Source of the DNA: Aquitalea aquatilis
GTDB lineage: Bacteria > Pseudomonadota > Gammaproteobacteria > Burkholderiales > Chromobacteriaceae
Length of the DNA stretch: 64,000 nucleotides
Assembly (NCBI RefSeq): GCF_005155025.1
Contig: NZ_CP039731.1
Coordinates: forward strand, 1,178,001-1,242,000
Reading direction: 5' to 3'
Positions 39,897 to 50,298 of this stretch are shown here, piece after piece. The notes beneath the pieces were generated by a model that saw only the letters and a list, made by a program, of their open reading frames with translations, ran no database searches and was not told where the DNA came from. Made by a program: the position numbers and the translations under genes. Numbering within the stretch: the first letter of the stretch is position 1; each line of letters opens with the position of its first letter.

Positions 39897-39923
39897 AAGC
39901 CCAGCTCAACAGAGCTGGGCTTT
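39897..39923 (+). terminator. rRNA operon terminator 1
   Basis: AAGCCCAGCTC and GAGCTGGGCTT form an 11-bp stem around a tetraloop, 12 bases after 5S; the T-run is short and interrupted. Confidence 0.85.
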
Positions 39924-39952
39924 GTGCGTTTGGGCCTGGCCTGAGTGCCCAC

Positions 39953-39976
39953 AAGCCGCCCAAGGGCGGCTTTGTT
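39953..39976 (+). terminator. rRNA operon terminator 2
   Basis: AAGCCGCCC pairs with GGGCGGCTT around a two-base loop and is followed by TGTTG. Tandem terminators after an rRNA operon are usual. Confidence 0.75.
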
Positions 39977-40078
39977 GCGTCGGAGGCCTGGCTTGGCGGG
40001 GTCGGGTGAAGGTGGCCTACCTGCCCTCAAGGACAGCAAACAGCTATGATGTATCTGTCATTGACAGGAGAATGCAGC

Positions 40079-41701
40079 ATGGCCCGAATTCTGCTCGGTA
40101 TCCTTTTCTTGTGGCTGGCCGGTCCGGCGCAGGCGGCGGAACCACGGCTGGCACCGGATGGTTGGGAACAGCAACGCACGCTGGTACTGGGGGGCCAACC
40201 GGTTTATCTGTTCATGGCCAAAGAGGGGGAGCTGACGGCCCAGCAACGCGTGGCCAGGGTGCAGGCCCGCTTGCAGGTTCTGGAGGCGGCAGATGCCAGC
40301 CATGCGGTTGAAGCGACGCCATATGGGCAGGGGGCCGCCGCGGGCTACCGGCTGTCGGTCAACGGCAAGTCCTTGTTCAATATTGTCGCTGGTGATCTGG
40401 ATCCGGCGGATGGCCTGAGCTTGCAGCAGTCTGCCAGTAATGTGCAGCAGCGGCTGAATGCCTTACGGCTGGCCTATCTGGAGGAGCATTCTTCCGGAGC
40501 ACTGGCTACCGCGCTGGCCTTGAGCCTGGCAGGCAGTGTGCTATTCGCTGCGCTGCTCTATCTGATGATGGTTTTGCGCCGGCGCGCATTGCTGCGGGTG
40601 TCGCAACGGCATGCGCTGTTTCCTGGCTGGCTTAACAAGCGGCAGACCCTGCAGCGGCTGCTGCAGCGTGCTGAAGGCAGCATCATCAACCTGACCACGG
40701 GTTTGTGTGTCATTTTTCTGAGTTATCTGTGGCTGACCTGGCTGCTGGGGCGTTTTCCCTACACCTTGCCCTGGAGTCGTCGTCTGGGCAGTTTCCTGTG
40801 GCAGCTGGTCGCGTCGCTGGGCTCTGATGCGCTCGGTGCGCTGCCCGGTTTGCTGACGGTGGGGCTGATCTTCCTGTTTACCCGCTTGCTGACCCGTGGT
40901 TTGCAACTGATCTTCGACATGGCCGAACGTGGCCAGCTGCGTTTTCCCGGCCTGCATCCCGAGACCGCCGGTGCTACGCGCCGCTTACTGGGGGTGGTGC
41001 TCTGGCTGTTTGCGCTGACGGTTGCCTATCCCTATCTGCCGGGAGCGGACTCCGATGCGTTCAAGGGGATGAGCGTGTTTTTCGGTTTGCTGGTCACCTT
41101 AGGTTCGGCAGGCATCATGAACCATGCGATGAGTGGCCTGGTACTGGTGTATTCGCGCGCCTTGCGACCGGGTGATTTCGTGCGCATCGGTGATGTGGAG
41201 GGTGTAGTGACCGAACTCAGTGCCCTGTCGACCAAGATACTGACCCGGCAGGAGCACGAAGTGACGCTGCCCAATGCGGTGGTGGTGGGCGGCAAGGTGG
41301 AGAATTACAGCCGCACCAGCCCGGGCCGTGGCCTGATACTGACGACCACGGTCACCATTGGTTACGACACGCCGTGGCGGCAGGTCAGTGCCATGCTGGA
41401 GCTGGCGGCACACCGTACCTCACTGGCGGATCACACCGAAGCCGTGGTGGTGCGGCAGTTGAACCTGCAGGATTTCTACGTCGAGTACGAACTGCAATTA
41501 CGTGCAATTGCCGATGCCCTGCCGCAGGAAGTGCGCAGCGAGCTGCATGGGCATATTCAGGACACTTTCAACGAATTCGGGGTGCAGATCATGTCGCCAC
41601 ATTTCATGGCTCAGCCGGAGCAGGCTGTCATGGTGCAAGCCGCACAATGGTATGCCGCGCCAGCCCGACCAGCTACGGCAGAGGGTGATCAGGCCAAATA
41701 G
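40079..41701 (+). CDS. MscS-family mechanosensitive channel
   Basis: A 540-residue protein. A signal peptide (cleavage near AQA-AEP) precedes a periplasmic domain of about 120 residues, then several membrane segments. The MscS core lies at about 325-500: a pore helix with VFFGLLVTLGSAGIMNHAMSGLVLV, then SRALRPGDFVRIGDVEGVVTEL and LPNAVVVGGKVENYSR. It is probably an osmotic safety or regulatory channel of the inner membrane. The start has CAGGAGAA upstream. No partner gene is evident. Confidence 0.9.
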   Translation: MARILLGILFLWLAGPAQAAEPRLAPDGWEQQRTLVLGGQPVYLFMAKEGELTAQQRVARVQARLQVLEAADASHAVEATPYGQGAAAGYRLSVNGKSLFNIVAGDLDPADGLSLQQSASNVQQRLNALRLAYLEEHSSGALATALALSLAGSVLFAALLYLMMVLRRRALLRVSQRHALFPGWLNKRQTLQRLLQRAEGSIINLTTGLCVIFLSYLWLTWLLGRFPYTLPWSRRLGSFLWQLVASLGSDALGALPGLLTVGLIFLFTRLLTRGLQLIFDMAERGQLRFPGLHPETAGATRRLLGVVLWLFALTVAYPYLPGADSDAFKGMSVFFGLLVTLGSAGIMNHAMSGLVLVYSRALRPGDFVRIGDVEGVVTELSALSTKILTRQEHEVTLPNAVVVGGKVENYSRTSPGRGLILTTTVTIGYDTPWRQVSAMLELAAHRTSLADHTEAVVVRQLNLQDFYVEYELQLRAIADALPQEVRSELHGHIQDTFNEFGVQIMSPHFMAQPEQAVMVQAAQWYAAPARPATAEGDQAK

Positions 41702-41951
41702 CTGTTTGTCATCAATTGTGTGAAATCAGCGCGGAGGAACCCCGCTAGCAGCCAGATGCGATTGGCTGGGGCAATCTGTGCTTTTCTAGCCTGGAATTTA
41801 TATTAATTGTTTAAGTGATCGCGGATTTTATCAATAAGTGCCGGCGTAATGCTTGCCTGGCAGGGTGGCTTGCTGCTATACCAAAAGCGTAAATTATCGC
41901 ATTGCTGCCGGCCTTCCCATCTCCGGTGGCCATCCGCCGAGGGATACCGCA

Positions 41952-43118
41952 ATGTCGTCGCTGCCAATGAGGCTGTTGATCCTGGAAGACCAGGTGATTC
42001 TGCGCAAGCTGATTTCCCGCCAGACCGGCTTTTTCAGCCGCCATGCCACCCAGATTGATGAATTCAGCGACCCGGCCGAGGCCTTGCGCAGCGCGGCGGA
42101 AATCAGCTACGACCTGATCATTACCGATATCGGCATGCCGGGCATGAACGGCATCGATTTCATCAAGAATCTCAGTGCCATTGGCTGTCGGGCCTCCTTG
42201 TTGATCATTTCCGGTTACGACGACCGCACTTTGCACACCATTGCCGACATGGCCCGCCATCAGGGTATCAGCAGCGTCCATTTCCTGTGCAAGCCCTATA
42301 GCATCGACCAGTTTCTACATCGGCTCAACGCGGTCTTTGCCGATCTGGAGCAGCGTGCGCTTACCTGTCCGCTTGATCTGCAACAGCTGTGGCAGGACTG
42401 TGCCAGCCAGCCGCTGCAGCTGGAGTTCAAGCCAGTACTGAGCCGTGATACGCAGCAGCTACGTGGCATGCACCTGGCAGCCATCCGGCTGCATGACAGG
42501 CTGTTGCCGCTGGATGCTGCGCTATACCGCCAGCTGGCGGCCAATCCGCAATTGCCGGTGCTGATTCTGGAAGTGGTCATGGAGCAGCTGGCCCAATTGC
42601 TGGCCAGCCTGCCGCTGGAGCAGCGCCAGCACTGTCTGTTCAGCCTTTATCTGGCTGGCGATTGTCTGGCCAACGACAATCTGTTCGACCGCTACCACAG
42701 CACCTTGCGTCAATATGGCATCCAGCCCGGGCAGATCGGCTTTCTGCTGGCCGATGGCATGCATGAGCAACGGTCGGCAGTGTGCTTTGAAAACATTGCC
42801 AAATTGAAGTACTTCGGCTTCTCGCTGCTGGCAGACCAACTGGGCGAAGGCGGGCTGACGGTGGGCAATTTGCTGCGCTTGCCGCTGGATGGCGTGTGCA
42901 TTTCAGCCAGCGCCCTGCGCCAGTTGCGCCTGCAGGCCGTGGATATGCCGGCACTGCTGCACTGCTGCGGCCTGACTTTGCCGCAGTTGACCATCACCCG
43001 GCTCGACATGGAAGCCGACCTTGCGCTACTGGACGGCCTGGAAGGCTGCAGTGTCAGTGGCGAACAGATAGCCCTGCAGATGAGCAGCAGCGAACTATCA
43101 TCTTATTTACAGCAATAG
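41952..43118 (+). CDS. Response regulator with degenerate EAL domain
   Basis: A 388-residue protein: receiver domain (about 6-125) with phospho-acceptor D59 (DLIITDIGMPG), then an EAL-like domain (about 150-385). The catalytic signature is lost: MHLAAIRLHD stands in place of the EAL loop, LLADQLGEGG in place of DDFGTG, and the conserved lysine and the second glutamate motif are absent. It probably binds or signals without cleaving c-di-GMP. It heads a group with a second receiver protein and a hybrid kinase, as in VieSAB or Roc systems. A start five codons downstream is also possible. Confidence 0.82.
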   Translation: MSSLPMRLLILEDQVILRKLISRQTGFFSRHATQIDEFSDPAEALRSAAEISYDLIITDIGMPGMNGIDFIKNLSAIGCRASLLIISGYDDRTLHTIADMARHQGISSVHFLCKPYSIDQFLHRLNAVFADLEQRALTCPLDLQQLWQDCASQPLQLEFKPVLSRDTQQLRGMHLAAIRLHDRLLPLDAALYRQLAANPQLPVLILEVVMEQLAQLLASLPLEQRQHCLFSLYLAGDCLANDNLFDRYHSTLRQYGIQPGQIGFLLADGMHEQRSAVCFENIAKLKYFGFSLLADQLGEGGLTVGNLLRLPLDGVCISASALRQLRLQAVDMPALLHCCGLTLPQLTITRLDMEADLALLDGLEGCSVSGEQIALQMSSSELSSYLQQ

Positions 43119-43183
43119 ACTGCCGGCAAGCTCATGCACCAGACCGGCAGCGTACTGATGTCCCGCCATGCAAAGGGGTGAAC

Positions 43184-43921
43184 ATGTCTAACGAGCTAGA
43201 AAAACTCAAGATACTGGTGGTGGACGACCAGTCGCTGGTCAGGACGCTGGTCAGCCAGTCCTTGCAGTCCATGGGTATCCGGGCTGAAAACATCTCGCAG
43301 GCACCGGATGGCAGCACTGCCATGCGCACACTGGACATGCGCATGGTGGACCTGGTGCTGTGCGATGTGGAAATGAAGCCGATGAACGGCCTGGACCTGC
43401 TCAAGGAACTGCGCTGCGGCCATACCATGAATGCCTCCAATCTACCGTTCATCATCCTGTCCGGGCATGCCGACCGCGGCAATGTCACGGTGGCCGTACA
43501 GCTGCATGCTGATGGTTTTGTGGTCAAGCCACCCAAGCCGGTGGATGTGGAAAAAGCCATTGCGCAGGCCTTGCGCCGCACCCGGCCGGAAGTGGACCCC
43601 TTCAGCTATTACGGGGTGGATACCGGCACGGATTACGACAAGAAAGTGTTCCGCCGCCTGTTCGAGCCACGCCCGGAAGACCTGCCCGATGGCCCCAATG
43701 AAACGGTTACCGTAAACAGTGCCAAGCCCGGCTCCGTGCTGGCCGAGGACCTGTTCAGCAAGGGCGGTCACCTGTTGCTGCCACGCGGTGCCAGCATTTC
43801 TGCCAACCAGCTGGCGGTACTGCGCAACTACAGCGACCGCTATGGCGTGCAGCAGCTGGTGGTTGAAAAAGCCGTGGAGGCCGCCGCCGAGGGCGACCCT
43901 GCCTCCGAGCCGACCGGCTGA
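43184..43921 (+). CDS. Response regulator with unassigned C-terminal domain
   Basis: A 245-residue protein. The receiver domain (about 8-130) has acidic DD and phospho-acceptor D61 ([13 protein letters not shown]); PPKP marks the conserved lysine loop. The C-terminal half (about 165-235) contains [20 protein letters not shown] and [17 protein letters not shown], similar to the short domain often found next to HD-GYP or HDOD domains, but no such domain follows here. A GGGGTG ribosome binding site precedes the ATG. It lies 26 bases before the hybrid kinase. Confidence 0.82.
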   Translation: MSNELEKLKILVVDDQSLVRTLVSQSLQSMGIRAENISQAPDGSTAMRTLDMRMVDLVLCDVEMKPMNGLDLLKELRCGHTMNASNLPFIILSGHADRGNVTVAVQLHADGFVVKPPKPVDVEKAIAQALRRTRPEVDPFSYYGVDTGTDYDKKVFRRLFEPRPEDLPDGPNETVTVNSAKPGSVLAEDLFSKGGHLLLPRGASISANQLAVLRNYSDRYGVQQLVVEKAVEAAAEGDPASEPTG

Positions 43922-43947
43922 AACAGACTGCCCGCAGGGGAGAGTGC

Positions 43948-46900
43948 ATGGCCACTATCAGCAACAAGGCAAGCCAGACCTTATCCATTGGCAGGGCGGT
44001 CATCGCCATCGTGGTGTTGCTGGGGGTCTTCCAGATCGGCTGGGTGGCAAGATTGCTGTCGGTGTCATGGCAGCATTATCAGCAGGCAGTAGCGCTGGCC
44101 GAGGTACACCAGATCCGTACCAAGCTCTATACCGCTGCCGATCTGCTGCGGCGCGAGGCCATACTCAGCCGCAGTCTGCTGTATCGCGACCATCCGCCTT
44201 TCCCGCAGGAGCGCAGCCAGCTGCAGCTGCTGCGCGCACAGGCAGATCAGTGGATGGAGCTGGCGCTGGCAGCTGGTCAGCGCGATGTGGTGAGCGAGCA
44301 GCGTCCCAAGCTGGCCATGGTGCAGATGCAGCTGGACAGTTTCCGCAGCTTGCGCGCAGAAGTGGACATGCACATTGGCCCGGCGTGGGGCCAGGACGAA
44401 ACCCTGGGCTATGCCGAAGAACTGTCATCCCGCCATCTGCAGGACGCCATCGATAATGTACTGATCGGCATGAACGGCCAGATGAAATGGACCGCGCCGG
44501 CCGGGCTCTACATCAATATGGACATTGCCCAGAGCAGCTGGAGCATAGGCCATACCCTGCGCACCACGGCAACGGCCTTGCTGTTGCGCAGCGAGCTGGA
44601 TTCACCGCTGAGCGAGACGGAAGAGGGCGACCTGCAGTCGCGACTGGACCTGAGCAATCTGATGCTGCAACAGCTGCGGGTGGATGCCGGCCATATCGAA
44701 GACCCGGCGCTGGCCGACAGCCTGCGCCGTATTTCCGATTCCGCCCTGACCCTGCACATGCTCAACAAGCAGCAGGTGCAACAACAGCAGCAGCACCAGA
44801 GCATGCGTGGCATGCAAGGCGCCATGCAGCCGCTGCTGGACAAGGTGCAGCAGGAAAGCTGGGCGCTGTTCCAGAATGCCAACCGGCTGTGTGCCGAGCA
44901 GATCCAGCAGGCGCTGGCTGATTATCGCCGCCAGCTGATCCATGACAGCCTGCTGGGGCTGGCGATACTGGGGCTGGCGCTGATCCTGCTGTACAGCATG
45001 ACCAAGCGGGTGCTCAAGCCGCTCAATCACCTGCAAAGCATGCTGGATGCCGCAGGCGACGCCATCATGACCATCAGCCAGCAAGGCTGCGTGTTGTCGG
45101 CCAATGCCGGGGCGCAGCGCTTGTTCGGTACCGGCAGGCAAGCGCTGGAAGGCCTGCCCATCAGCCAGTTGCTGCGGCTGCAGCAGTCCTTGGACGACAC
45201 GCTGTTGGCCGCCAGCGAGCTGGGTAGCCAGGTGCTGCAAGGCGAAGGGATCAAGCTGAACGGTGAATTGTTTTTCGCCGGCATTACCCTCAGCACCTTC
45301 CGTACTTCGGCCTCGGAAAAAGTCTTCATGCTCATCGTGCGCGACGAGCATCAGCGCCGCATTGCGGAAAACTCGCTGGAGCACAACCTGAGCATGCTGT
45401 CGGCCATTTCTCATGTGGAAAACCTCATGCTCAGCCGCTGGCCGCGCAATGAGGTGCTGGACCGGCTGCTGCAGGAATTCATCCGTTTCAGCCATGCCGA
45501 ACAAGGCTTCATGCTGGTGCTGGCCGAGTTTCCGGATGACCGCTTCGAAATCCACCTGCAGGCCGGCCAGTGGCCAGACACCTTGCCCCCGCTGGAAGAA
45601 CTGTCCCACGAAGCCGAGCCGCTGACCTGGCTGCTGCAAAGGCTGGCAGAGATGCCGTCGTGGATTACCCTGCCGGTGTCGATGGATGACGACGTATCGG
45701 CGCTGATCTGCCTGCGGCAGCCTGATCTGGCCATGCTGGGCAAGGGCATTCAGCCGCTGGTGGGGGCCTATGCCAATATTCTCGGCTTTTTCGACGAAGA
45801 AGACCGGCGCATGCTGTCCGAATCGCAGTTGCGCTCGGTATTGCAGGAAGAAGAAGCCATCTATTCCGCCTCGCCGGTCGGCTTGCTGCGGCTCAACGAG
45901 CAGATGCAGATTGTCCGTGCCAACCGCATGGCCGAAGACATCTTCAGCCAGGATGGCAATATGTTGCCCGGCATGCATTTGATGGAACTGCTGGCCTCAG
46001 ACCAGAGCTGGTTCGACCTGACCAGCCAGCTCAACAGCATGGTGCAATACCAGAGCAAGCTGCGCTGCGAACTGGAATGCCTGGGGGCCGACGGCCGGCC
46101 GATCTGGGTGCTGTTCGAGGGCATGCTGCTGTTTCCCGACCGGCCGCGCGAGGGCACCATTCTGGCCTGTCTGGATATCACCGAGCGCAAGCTGGCGGAA
46201 TTCGAGCTGCGTATGGCCCGTGACCAGGCCAATGCTGCCAATCGGGCCAAGAGCTCTTTCCTGGCCACCATGAGCCATGAAATCCGTACCCCGATGAACG
46301 GTGTGCTGGGCATGCTGGAATTGCTGACCATGACGCCGCTCAACCCCGAGCAGAAAGACAGCGTCAGCACCATTCAGGAGTCGGCACGCACCCTGTTGCG
46401 GCTGATCGACGACATCCTGGACTTCTCCAAGATCGAGGCCGACAAGCTGGAGGTGGTGCAAACCCCGACGGCGGTCAAGCCGCTGCTGGAGCAGGTACGC
46501 ACCCTGTATGCCGAAACGGCCGCAGCCAAAGGCCTGCGCCTGCAACTGGAAGTAGACGACAAGCTGGCCCCGGCCCTGCTGCTCGACCCCTTGCGGCTGC
46601 GGCAGATTCTGCAGAACTTTGTCAGCAATGCCGTCAAGTTCACCGCCAACGGCGGCATCACCCTGCGGGTGGAAGTGCTGGAACAGGAGTTTGCCGCGCA
46701 GACGTTGCGCTTTGACATCATCGATAGCGGCATTGGCATTTCCCAGGAAAACCTCAGCCGGCTGTTCGAGCCGTTTACCCAGGCCGAATCCGATACCAGC
46801 CGGCGCTTTGGCGGCACCGGCTTGGGGCTGGCCATCTGCCGCCGGCTGGCAGGCCTGATGGGTGGCCATGTCGAGCTGGAAAGCCAGCCCGGCGAGGGGA

Positions 46901-47787
46901 CCCGTGCCTCGCTGCTGCTGGTGGCCAATATCGTGGACGAAGCCGAGCTGCCGGCTGTCGAGGCCGACAGTGGCCAGCCGCCAGCGGCTGCGCCGGATGC
47001 GCCGCATGGTGTGGTGTTGCCCATCCTGTTTGCTGAAGACAATCCCACCAATCGCAAGCTCACGCTGCGCCAGCTGGAAAAACTGGGCTATGCCGCCGAG
47101 TGTGCCGAGGATGGCGCACAAGCCTACGCCATGTGGCAGGCCGGCCAGTACAGCCTGTTGCTGACCGACTGCCACATGCCGGTGACCGACGGCTACGAAC
47201 TGGCACGGCTGATTCGTGCCTATGAGGCCGAACATGCCGAGCGTGGCCACCTGCCCATTATTGCCTGCACCGCCAATGCCGGGCAGGAAGAGCTGCACAA
47301 GACCAGTGCCGCCGGCATGGATGATTTTCTGACCAAGCCGCTGGCCATCAACGTGCTATCGGCCATGCTGGATAAATGGCTGCACCAACCGCAGGAGAAT
47401 GTGATGTCCGACACCCAGGAACAGACACCCAATAGCGCCGCCCCCTGTCCTGTAGACCGCTCCGTGCTGGAGGTCTACAGCGATGGTGAGCTGTCCGTCG
47501 AGCTGGAAATCCTGCACGACTTCGAAGAGGCCAATCGTGAAGACATCGCCGCGCTGCGCCTGGCGGCAGCCGAGGTCAATGTCGAGCAGCTGGCCTGGGC
47601 CGCGCACCGGATCAAGGGCGCCAGTCGCATGGTGGGGGCCAATGCCATGGGTGATGCTGCCGAACAGGTGGAGAAGACGGCCAAGGCCGGCCAGGGCGAG
47701 CAGGCGGTGGCGCTGCTGGCCGGGCTGGAAGTCGCGCTGGGTGAGTTTGAACACTGGCTGCAACAGCAGGACACCGCCAGCGTATAA
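43948..47787 (+). CDS. Hybrid sensor histidine kinase with receiver and Hpt domains
   Basis: A 1279-residue phosphorelay kinase. Two membrane helices (about 16-38 and 334-352) flank a long periplasmic helical region with a glutamine-rich stretch; then come a PAS domain (about 365-470), a GAF-like region (480-610), a second PAS (635-755), and the kinase core with H777 ([12 protein letters not shown]), DSGIGI and [13 protein letters not shown] receiver domain follows with D1074 (LLLTDCHMP), and an Hpt domain with H1220 ([11 protein letters not shown]). It can thus pass phosphate His-Asp-His to the two upstream response regulators, as in BvgS/EvgS/VieS. The stimulus is unknown. Confidence 0.92.
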   Translation: MATISNKASQTLSIGRAVIAIVVLLGVFQIGWVARLLSVSWQHYQQAVALAEVHQIRTKLYTAADLLRREAILSRSLLYRDHPPFPQERSQLQLLRAQADQWMELALAAGQRDVVSEQRPKLAMVQMQLDSFRSLRAEVDMHIGPAWGQDETLGYAEELSSRHLQDAIDNVLIGMNGQMKWTAPAGLYINMDIAQSSWSIGHTLRTTATALLLRSELDSPLSETEEGDLQSRLDLSNLMLQQLRVDAGHIEDPALADSLRRISDSALTLHMLNKQQVQQQQQHQSMRGMQGAMQPLLDKVQQESWALFQNANRLCAEQIQQALADYRRQLIHDSLLGLAILGLALILLYSMTKRVLKPLNHLQSMLDAAGDAIMTISQQGCVLSANAGAQRLFGTGRQALEGLPISQLLRLQQSLDDTLLAASELGSQVLQGEGIKLNGELFFAGITLSTFRTSASEKVFMLIVRDEHQRRIAENSLEHNLSMLSAISHVENLMLSRWPRNEVLDRLLQEFIRFSHAEQGFMLVLAEFPDDRFEIHLQAGQWPDTLPPLEELSHEAEPLTWLLQRLAEMPSWITLPVSMDDDVSALICLRQPDLAMLGKGIQPLVGAYANILGFFDEEDRRMLSESQLRSVLQEEEAIYSASPVGLLRLNEQMQIVRANRMAEDIFSQDGNMLPGMHLMELLASDQSWFDLTSQLNSMVQYQSKLRCELECLGADGRPIWVLFEGMLLFPDRPREGTILACLDITERKLAEFELRMARDQANAANRAKSSFLATMSHEIRTPMNGVLGMLELLTMTPLNPEQKDSVSTIQESARTLLRLIDDILDFSKIEADKLEVVQTPTAVKPLLEQVRTLYAETAAAKGLRLQLEVDDKLAPALLLDPLRLRQILQNFVSNAVKFTANGGITLRVEVLEQEFAAQTLRFDIIDSGIGISQENLSRLFEPFTQAESDTSRRFGGTGLGLAICRRLAGLMGGHVELESQPGEGTRASLLLVANIVDEAELPAVEADSGQPPAAAPDAPHGVVLPILFAEDNPTNRKLTLRQLEKLGYAAECAEDGAQAYAMWQAGQYSLLLTDCHMPVTDGYELARLIRAYEAEHAERGHLPIIACTANAGQEELHKTSAAGMDDFLTKPLAINVLSAMLDKWLHQPQENVMSDTQEQTPNSAAPCPVDRSVLEVYSDGELSVELEILHDFEEANREDIAALRLAAAEVNVEQLAWAAHRIKGASRMVGANAMGDAAEQVEKTAKAGQGEQAVALLAGLEVALGEFEHWLQQQDTASV

Positions 47788-47796
47788 GCCGGCTGG

Positions 47797-48714
47797 CTAC
47801 ATATTGCGGCTGATGGCCTCGCTGCGTTCCAGCGTGGCGATCAGCCAGTCGCGGAAGGCGCGGATCTTCGGCTGCTGTGCCATTTCGTGCGAGTACATCA
47901 GGTAGTAGGCCCACTCGGTTTCCAGCACGGTATCAAACGGAATCACCAGTTTGCCGCGCTGGATGTCGTCGTTCACCATCGACACCTGTGCCAGCGTCAC
48001 CCCCATGCCGGCGGCTGCCGCATGCAGGGCGTATTCCAGTGCGTCGAAAGTCACGCCGCTTTCCGAATTCAGCGAGTTCACCCCCGCCAGCTTCAGCCAG
48101 CGGTCCCACACATCCTGATCGCGCCACGGGTGCAGCAGGGTGTGGTATTGCAAATCTTCCGGCGTGCGCAGCGGATGCGCACCTTGCAGCAGCGCCGGCG
48201 AGCACACCGGCACCAGCTTTTCGCGGCAGATGCATTCGATGCGCATGTCGGTGGACACTTCCGGCCGCGCCATGCCGATGATGGCCAGATCATACTCGGC
48301 CCGGTTGAAGGGCTTGTCGTGAATCAGCTGGGTGATCAGGTGCAGGGTGTATTCCGGGTAGCGGGTCTGGAAATCCGGCAGATTGGGCAGCACCCAGCGC
48401 ATGGCCGGAGTGGGGGGGATGCGCACCCGCAGGCCGCTCTGGCGCAGCCGCAGCATTTCACTGGCTTCGTGTAGCAGCTGGAAGGCATCGCGTGCCGGTT
48501 TCACCAGCGCCTCGCCCTCGGCCGTCAGCGCCAGCCCGCGCGCCTGGCGAATGAACAAGCTGGTGCCGTAGAACTCTTCCAGCGTCTGCACATGGCGGCT
48601 GACTGCGCCCTGAGTCAGATGCAGCGAGGTGGCGGCACGGGTAAAGGACAAGTGTTCCGCCGCAGCGACAAAAACACGCAGCGCGTTAAGAGGAGGCAGT
48701 TTCATCGAATTCAT
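47797..48714 (-). CDS. LysR-family transcriptional regulator (GcvA-like)
   Basis: A 305-residue regulator with winged helix-turn-helix at about 10-65 (AEHLSFTRAATSLHLTQGAVSRHVQ, by position) and the GcvA-like effector domain. A second ATG three codons in (MKLPPLNAL) is an equally good start. No target gene diverges from it; it converges on the hybrid kinase gene. A perfect palindrome, CATTGAT-A-ATCAATG, lies 77 bases upstream. Confidence 0.87.
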   Translation of the reverse strand: MNSMKLPPLNALRVFVAAAEHLSFTRAATSLHLTQGAVSRHVQTLEEFYGTSLFIRQARGLALTAEGEALVKPARDAFQLLHEASEMLRLRQSGLRVRIPPTPAMRWVLPNLPDFQTRYPEYTLHLITQLIHDKPFNRAEYDLAIIGMARPEVSTDMRIECICREKLVPVCSPALLQGAHPLRTPEDLQYHTLLHPWRDQDVWDRWLKLAGVNSLNSESGVTFDALEYALHAAAAGMGVTLAQVSMVNDDIQRGKLVIPFDTVLETEWAYYLMYSHEMAQQPKIRAFRDWLIATLERSEAISRNM

Positions 48715-49221
48715 GTCGTTTAGTCATGGCTGGCATGATTATAACTGCTTTGCCAGTTTTGCAGTGGCTGCTTATCCTTGCGGCCTAGCTCATTGATAAT
48801 CAATGCAAAGAATCGATTTGCTTCAGTTGAAGCATTTTATTGTGCAAAGCCAGCTACTTGCTGGGGTTTTGTACGAGCGATGTCCTCAATGCATGGATAA
48901 TCTGCTGGCGCGGCAGGTGCCGCCAGCAAGCCCCCATCACCTGGCTGCTGCCCTTGCGGCAGCGCCTACAGTTTTCCACCCATCTCCACGTTGGGAACGG
49001 CCGGGTCTTACCTCTGGGACCTGGCCGATTTTTTATCTATTCCGATGATTAGCAGCCTGCCATCCGGCTGACAGGCAAGAAAAAAGGCCACTTGCGTGGC
49101 CTGAAGATTCGGAGAAAAAGCCGCAGGACCGGATGAACCGGCCCCCTTGCGGACAAGGGCTGCTTTTTCGGGGTCAGAGTGTACAACGATGTCCGCTGCG
49201 GGGCAAACCGCGCCGTGTCGA
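48715..49221. other. Intergenic region between LysR and prfA
   Basis: No convincing gene in these 507 bases; an 81-codon reading frame at 48803-49048 has no family features. A perfect dyad CATTGAT-A-ATCAATG lies at 48791-48805 and may be the LysR autoregulatory site. GCTGGCG/CGCCAGC form a hairpin near 48901-48925. The prfA terminator occupies 49079-49102. Confidence 0.5.
49079..49102 (-). terminator. Rho-independent terminator of hemA-prfA
   Basis: On the minus strand AGGCCAC and GTGGCCT pair around GCAA and are followed by six T. It lies about 120 bases after prfA. Confidence 0.85.
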
Positions 49222-50298
49222 TCAGTCGCCCAGCGCTGCCAGCAGTTCGGCTTGCTGTTCGGTGATCAGTGCGTCGGTCAGCTCGACCAGATCGCCATCC
49301 ATCACGTAATCCAGCTTGTACAGCGTCAGGTTGATGCGATGGTCGGTAATGCGACCTTGCGGATAGTTATAGGTGCGGATGCGCTCGGAGCGGTCACCGG
49401 AGCCGATCAGGCTCTTGCGCTCGGCCGCTTCCTTCTGCTGCTGTTCGCGGCGCTGGATGTCGTTGATGCGCGCCGCCAGCACCTGCATGGCGCTGGCCTT
49501 GTTGGCGTGCTGGGAACGGCCATCCTGACATTCCGCCACGATGCCGGTGGGCAGGTGGGTGATACGCACGGCGGAATCGGTCTTGTTGATGTGCTGGCCG
49601 CCCGCGCCACTGGCACGATAGGTATCAATGCGCAGATCGGCCGGGTTCAGCACTACATCCACCAGCTCGTCGGCCTCGGCCATCACCGCTACCGTGCAGG
49701 CCGAGGTATGGATGCGGCCCTGGGTTTCGGTGGCGGGTACGCGTTGCACGCGGTGGCCGCCGGACTCGAACTTGAGCTTGGAATAAGCGCCAAAGCCGAT
49801 GATGCGGACAATGGCTTCCTTGTAGCCGCCCAGGTCGGACTCGCTGGCGGAGACGATTTCCACCTGCCAGCGATTGCGTTCGGCAAAGCGGGTGTACATG
49901 CGCAGCAGGTCGGCAGCAAACAGCGCGGCTTCGTCGCCACCGGTGCCGGCACGGATTTCCAGAAAGATGTTCTTTTCGTCGTTGGGGTCTTTGGGCAGCA
50001 GCAGTTTTTGCAGCTCCAGCTCCAGCGCGGCCATCTTTTCCCGGCCTTCATCGATTTCCAGCTGGGCGAATTCCTTCATGTCCGGGTCGGACAGCATCTC
50101 GCCGGCAGTGGCGATATCGGTTTCGCACTGCTGGTATTGCTGGAAGGTTTCCACCACCGGGGTGAGTTCGGCGTGTTCACGGGTCAGCTTGCGGAACTGA
50201 CCCATATCGGCAGTCGCCGATTCGCTGGCCAGGAGGTGGGTGACCTCTTCCAGACGATCGGCCAACTGCGACAGTTTTGTCGCAATCGACGGTTTCAT
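49222..50298 (-). CDS. prfA: Peptide chain release factor 1
   Basis: A 358-residue class I release factor for UAA and UAG. The stop-codon-reading PxT motif is in [14 protein letters not shown] and the hydrolysis motif GGQ is in [11 protein letters not shown]. Length agrees with RF1. It overlaps the hemA stop codon (TAATG), the usual hemA-prfA arrangement; prmC, which methylates the GGQ, is not next in this case. Confidence 0.97.
   Translation of the reverse strand: MKPSIATKLSQLADRLEEVTHLLASESATADMGQFRKLTREHAELTPVVETFQQYQQCETDIATAGEMLSDPDMKEFAQLEIDEGREKMAALELELQKLLLPKDPNDEKNIFLEIRAGTGGDEAALFAADLLRMYTRFAERNRWQVEIVSASESDLGGYKEAIVRIIGFGAYSKLKFESGGHRVQRVPATETQGRIHTSACTVAVMAEADELVDVVLNPADLRIDTYRASGAGGQHINKTDSAVRITHLPTGIVAECQDGRSQHANKASAMQVLAARINDIQRREQQQKEAAERKSLIGSGDRSERIRTYNYPQGRITDHRINLTLYKLDYVMDGDLVELTDALITEQQAELLAALGD

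Noticed and set aside
44765-44800. CAG-rich stretch in the hybrid kinase read as a tandem repeat
   Set aside because: It encodes a short glutamine-rich loop in the periplasmic helix region and is not a regular array.
48791-48805. TTGAT-A-ATCAA read as an FNR box
   Set aside because: FNR half-sites need four bases between them; here there is one. Kept only as a dyad.
48803-49048. An 81-codon frame between LysR and prfA
   Set aside because: No ribosome binding site, no family resemblance, and it runs through hairpin-rich non-coding sequence.
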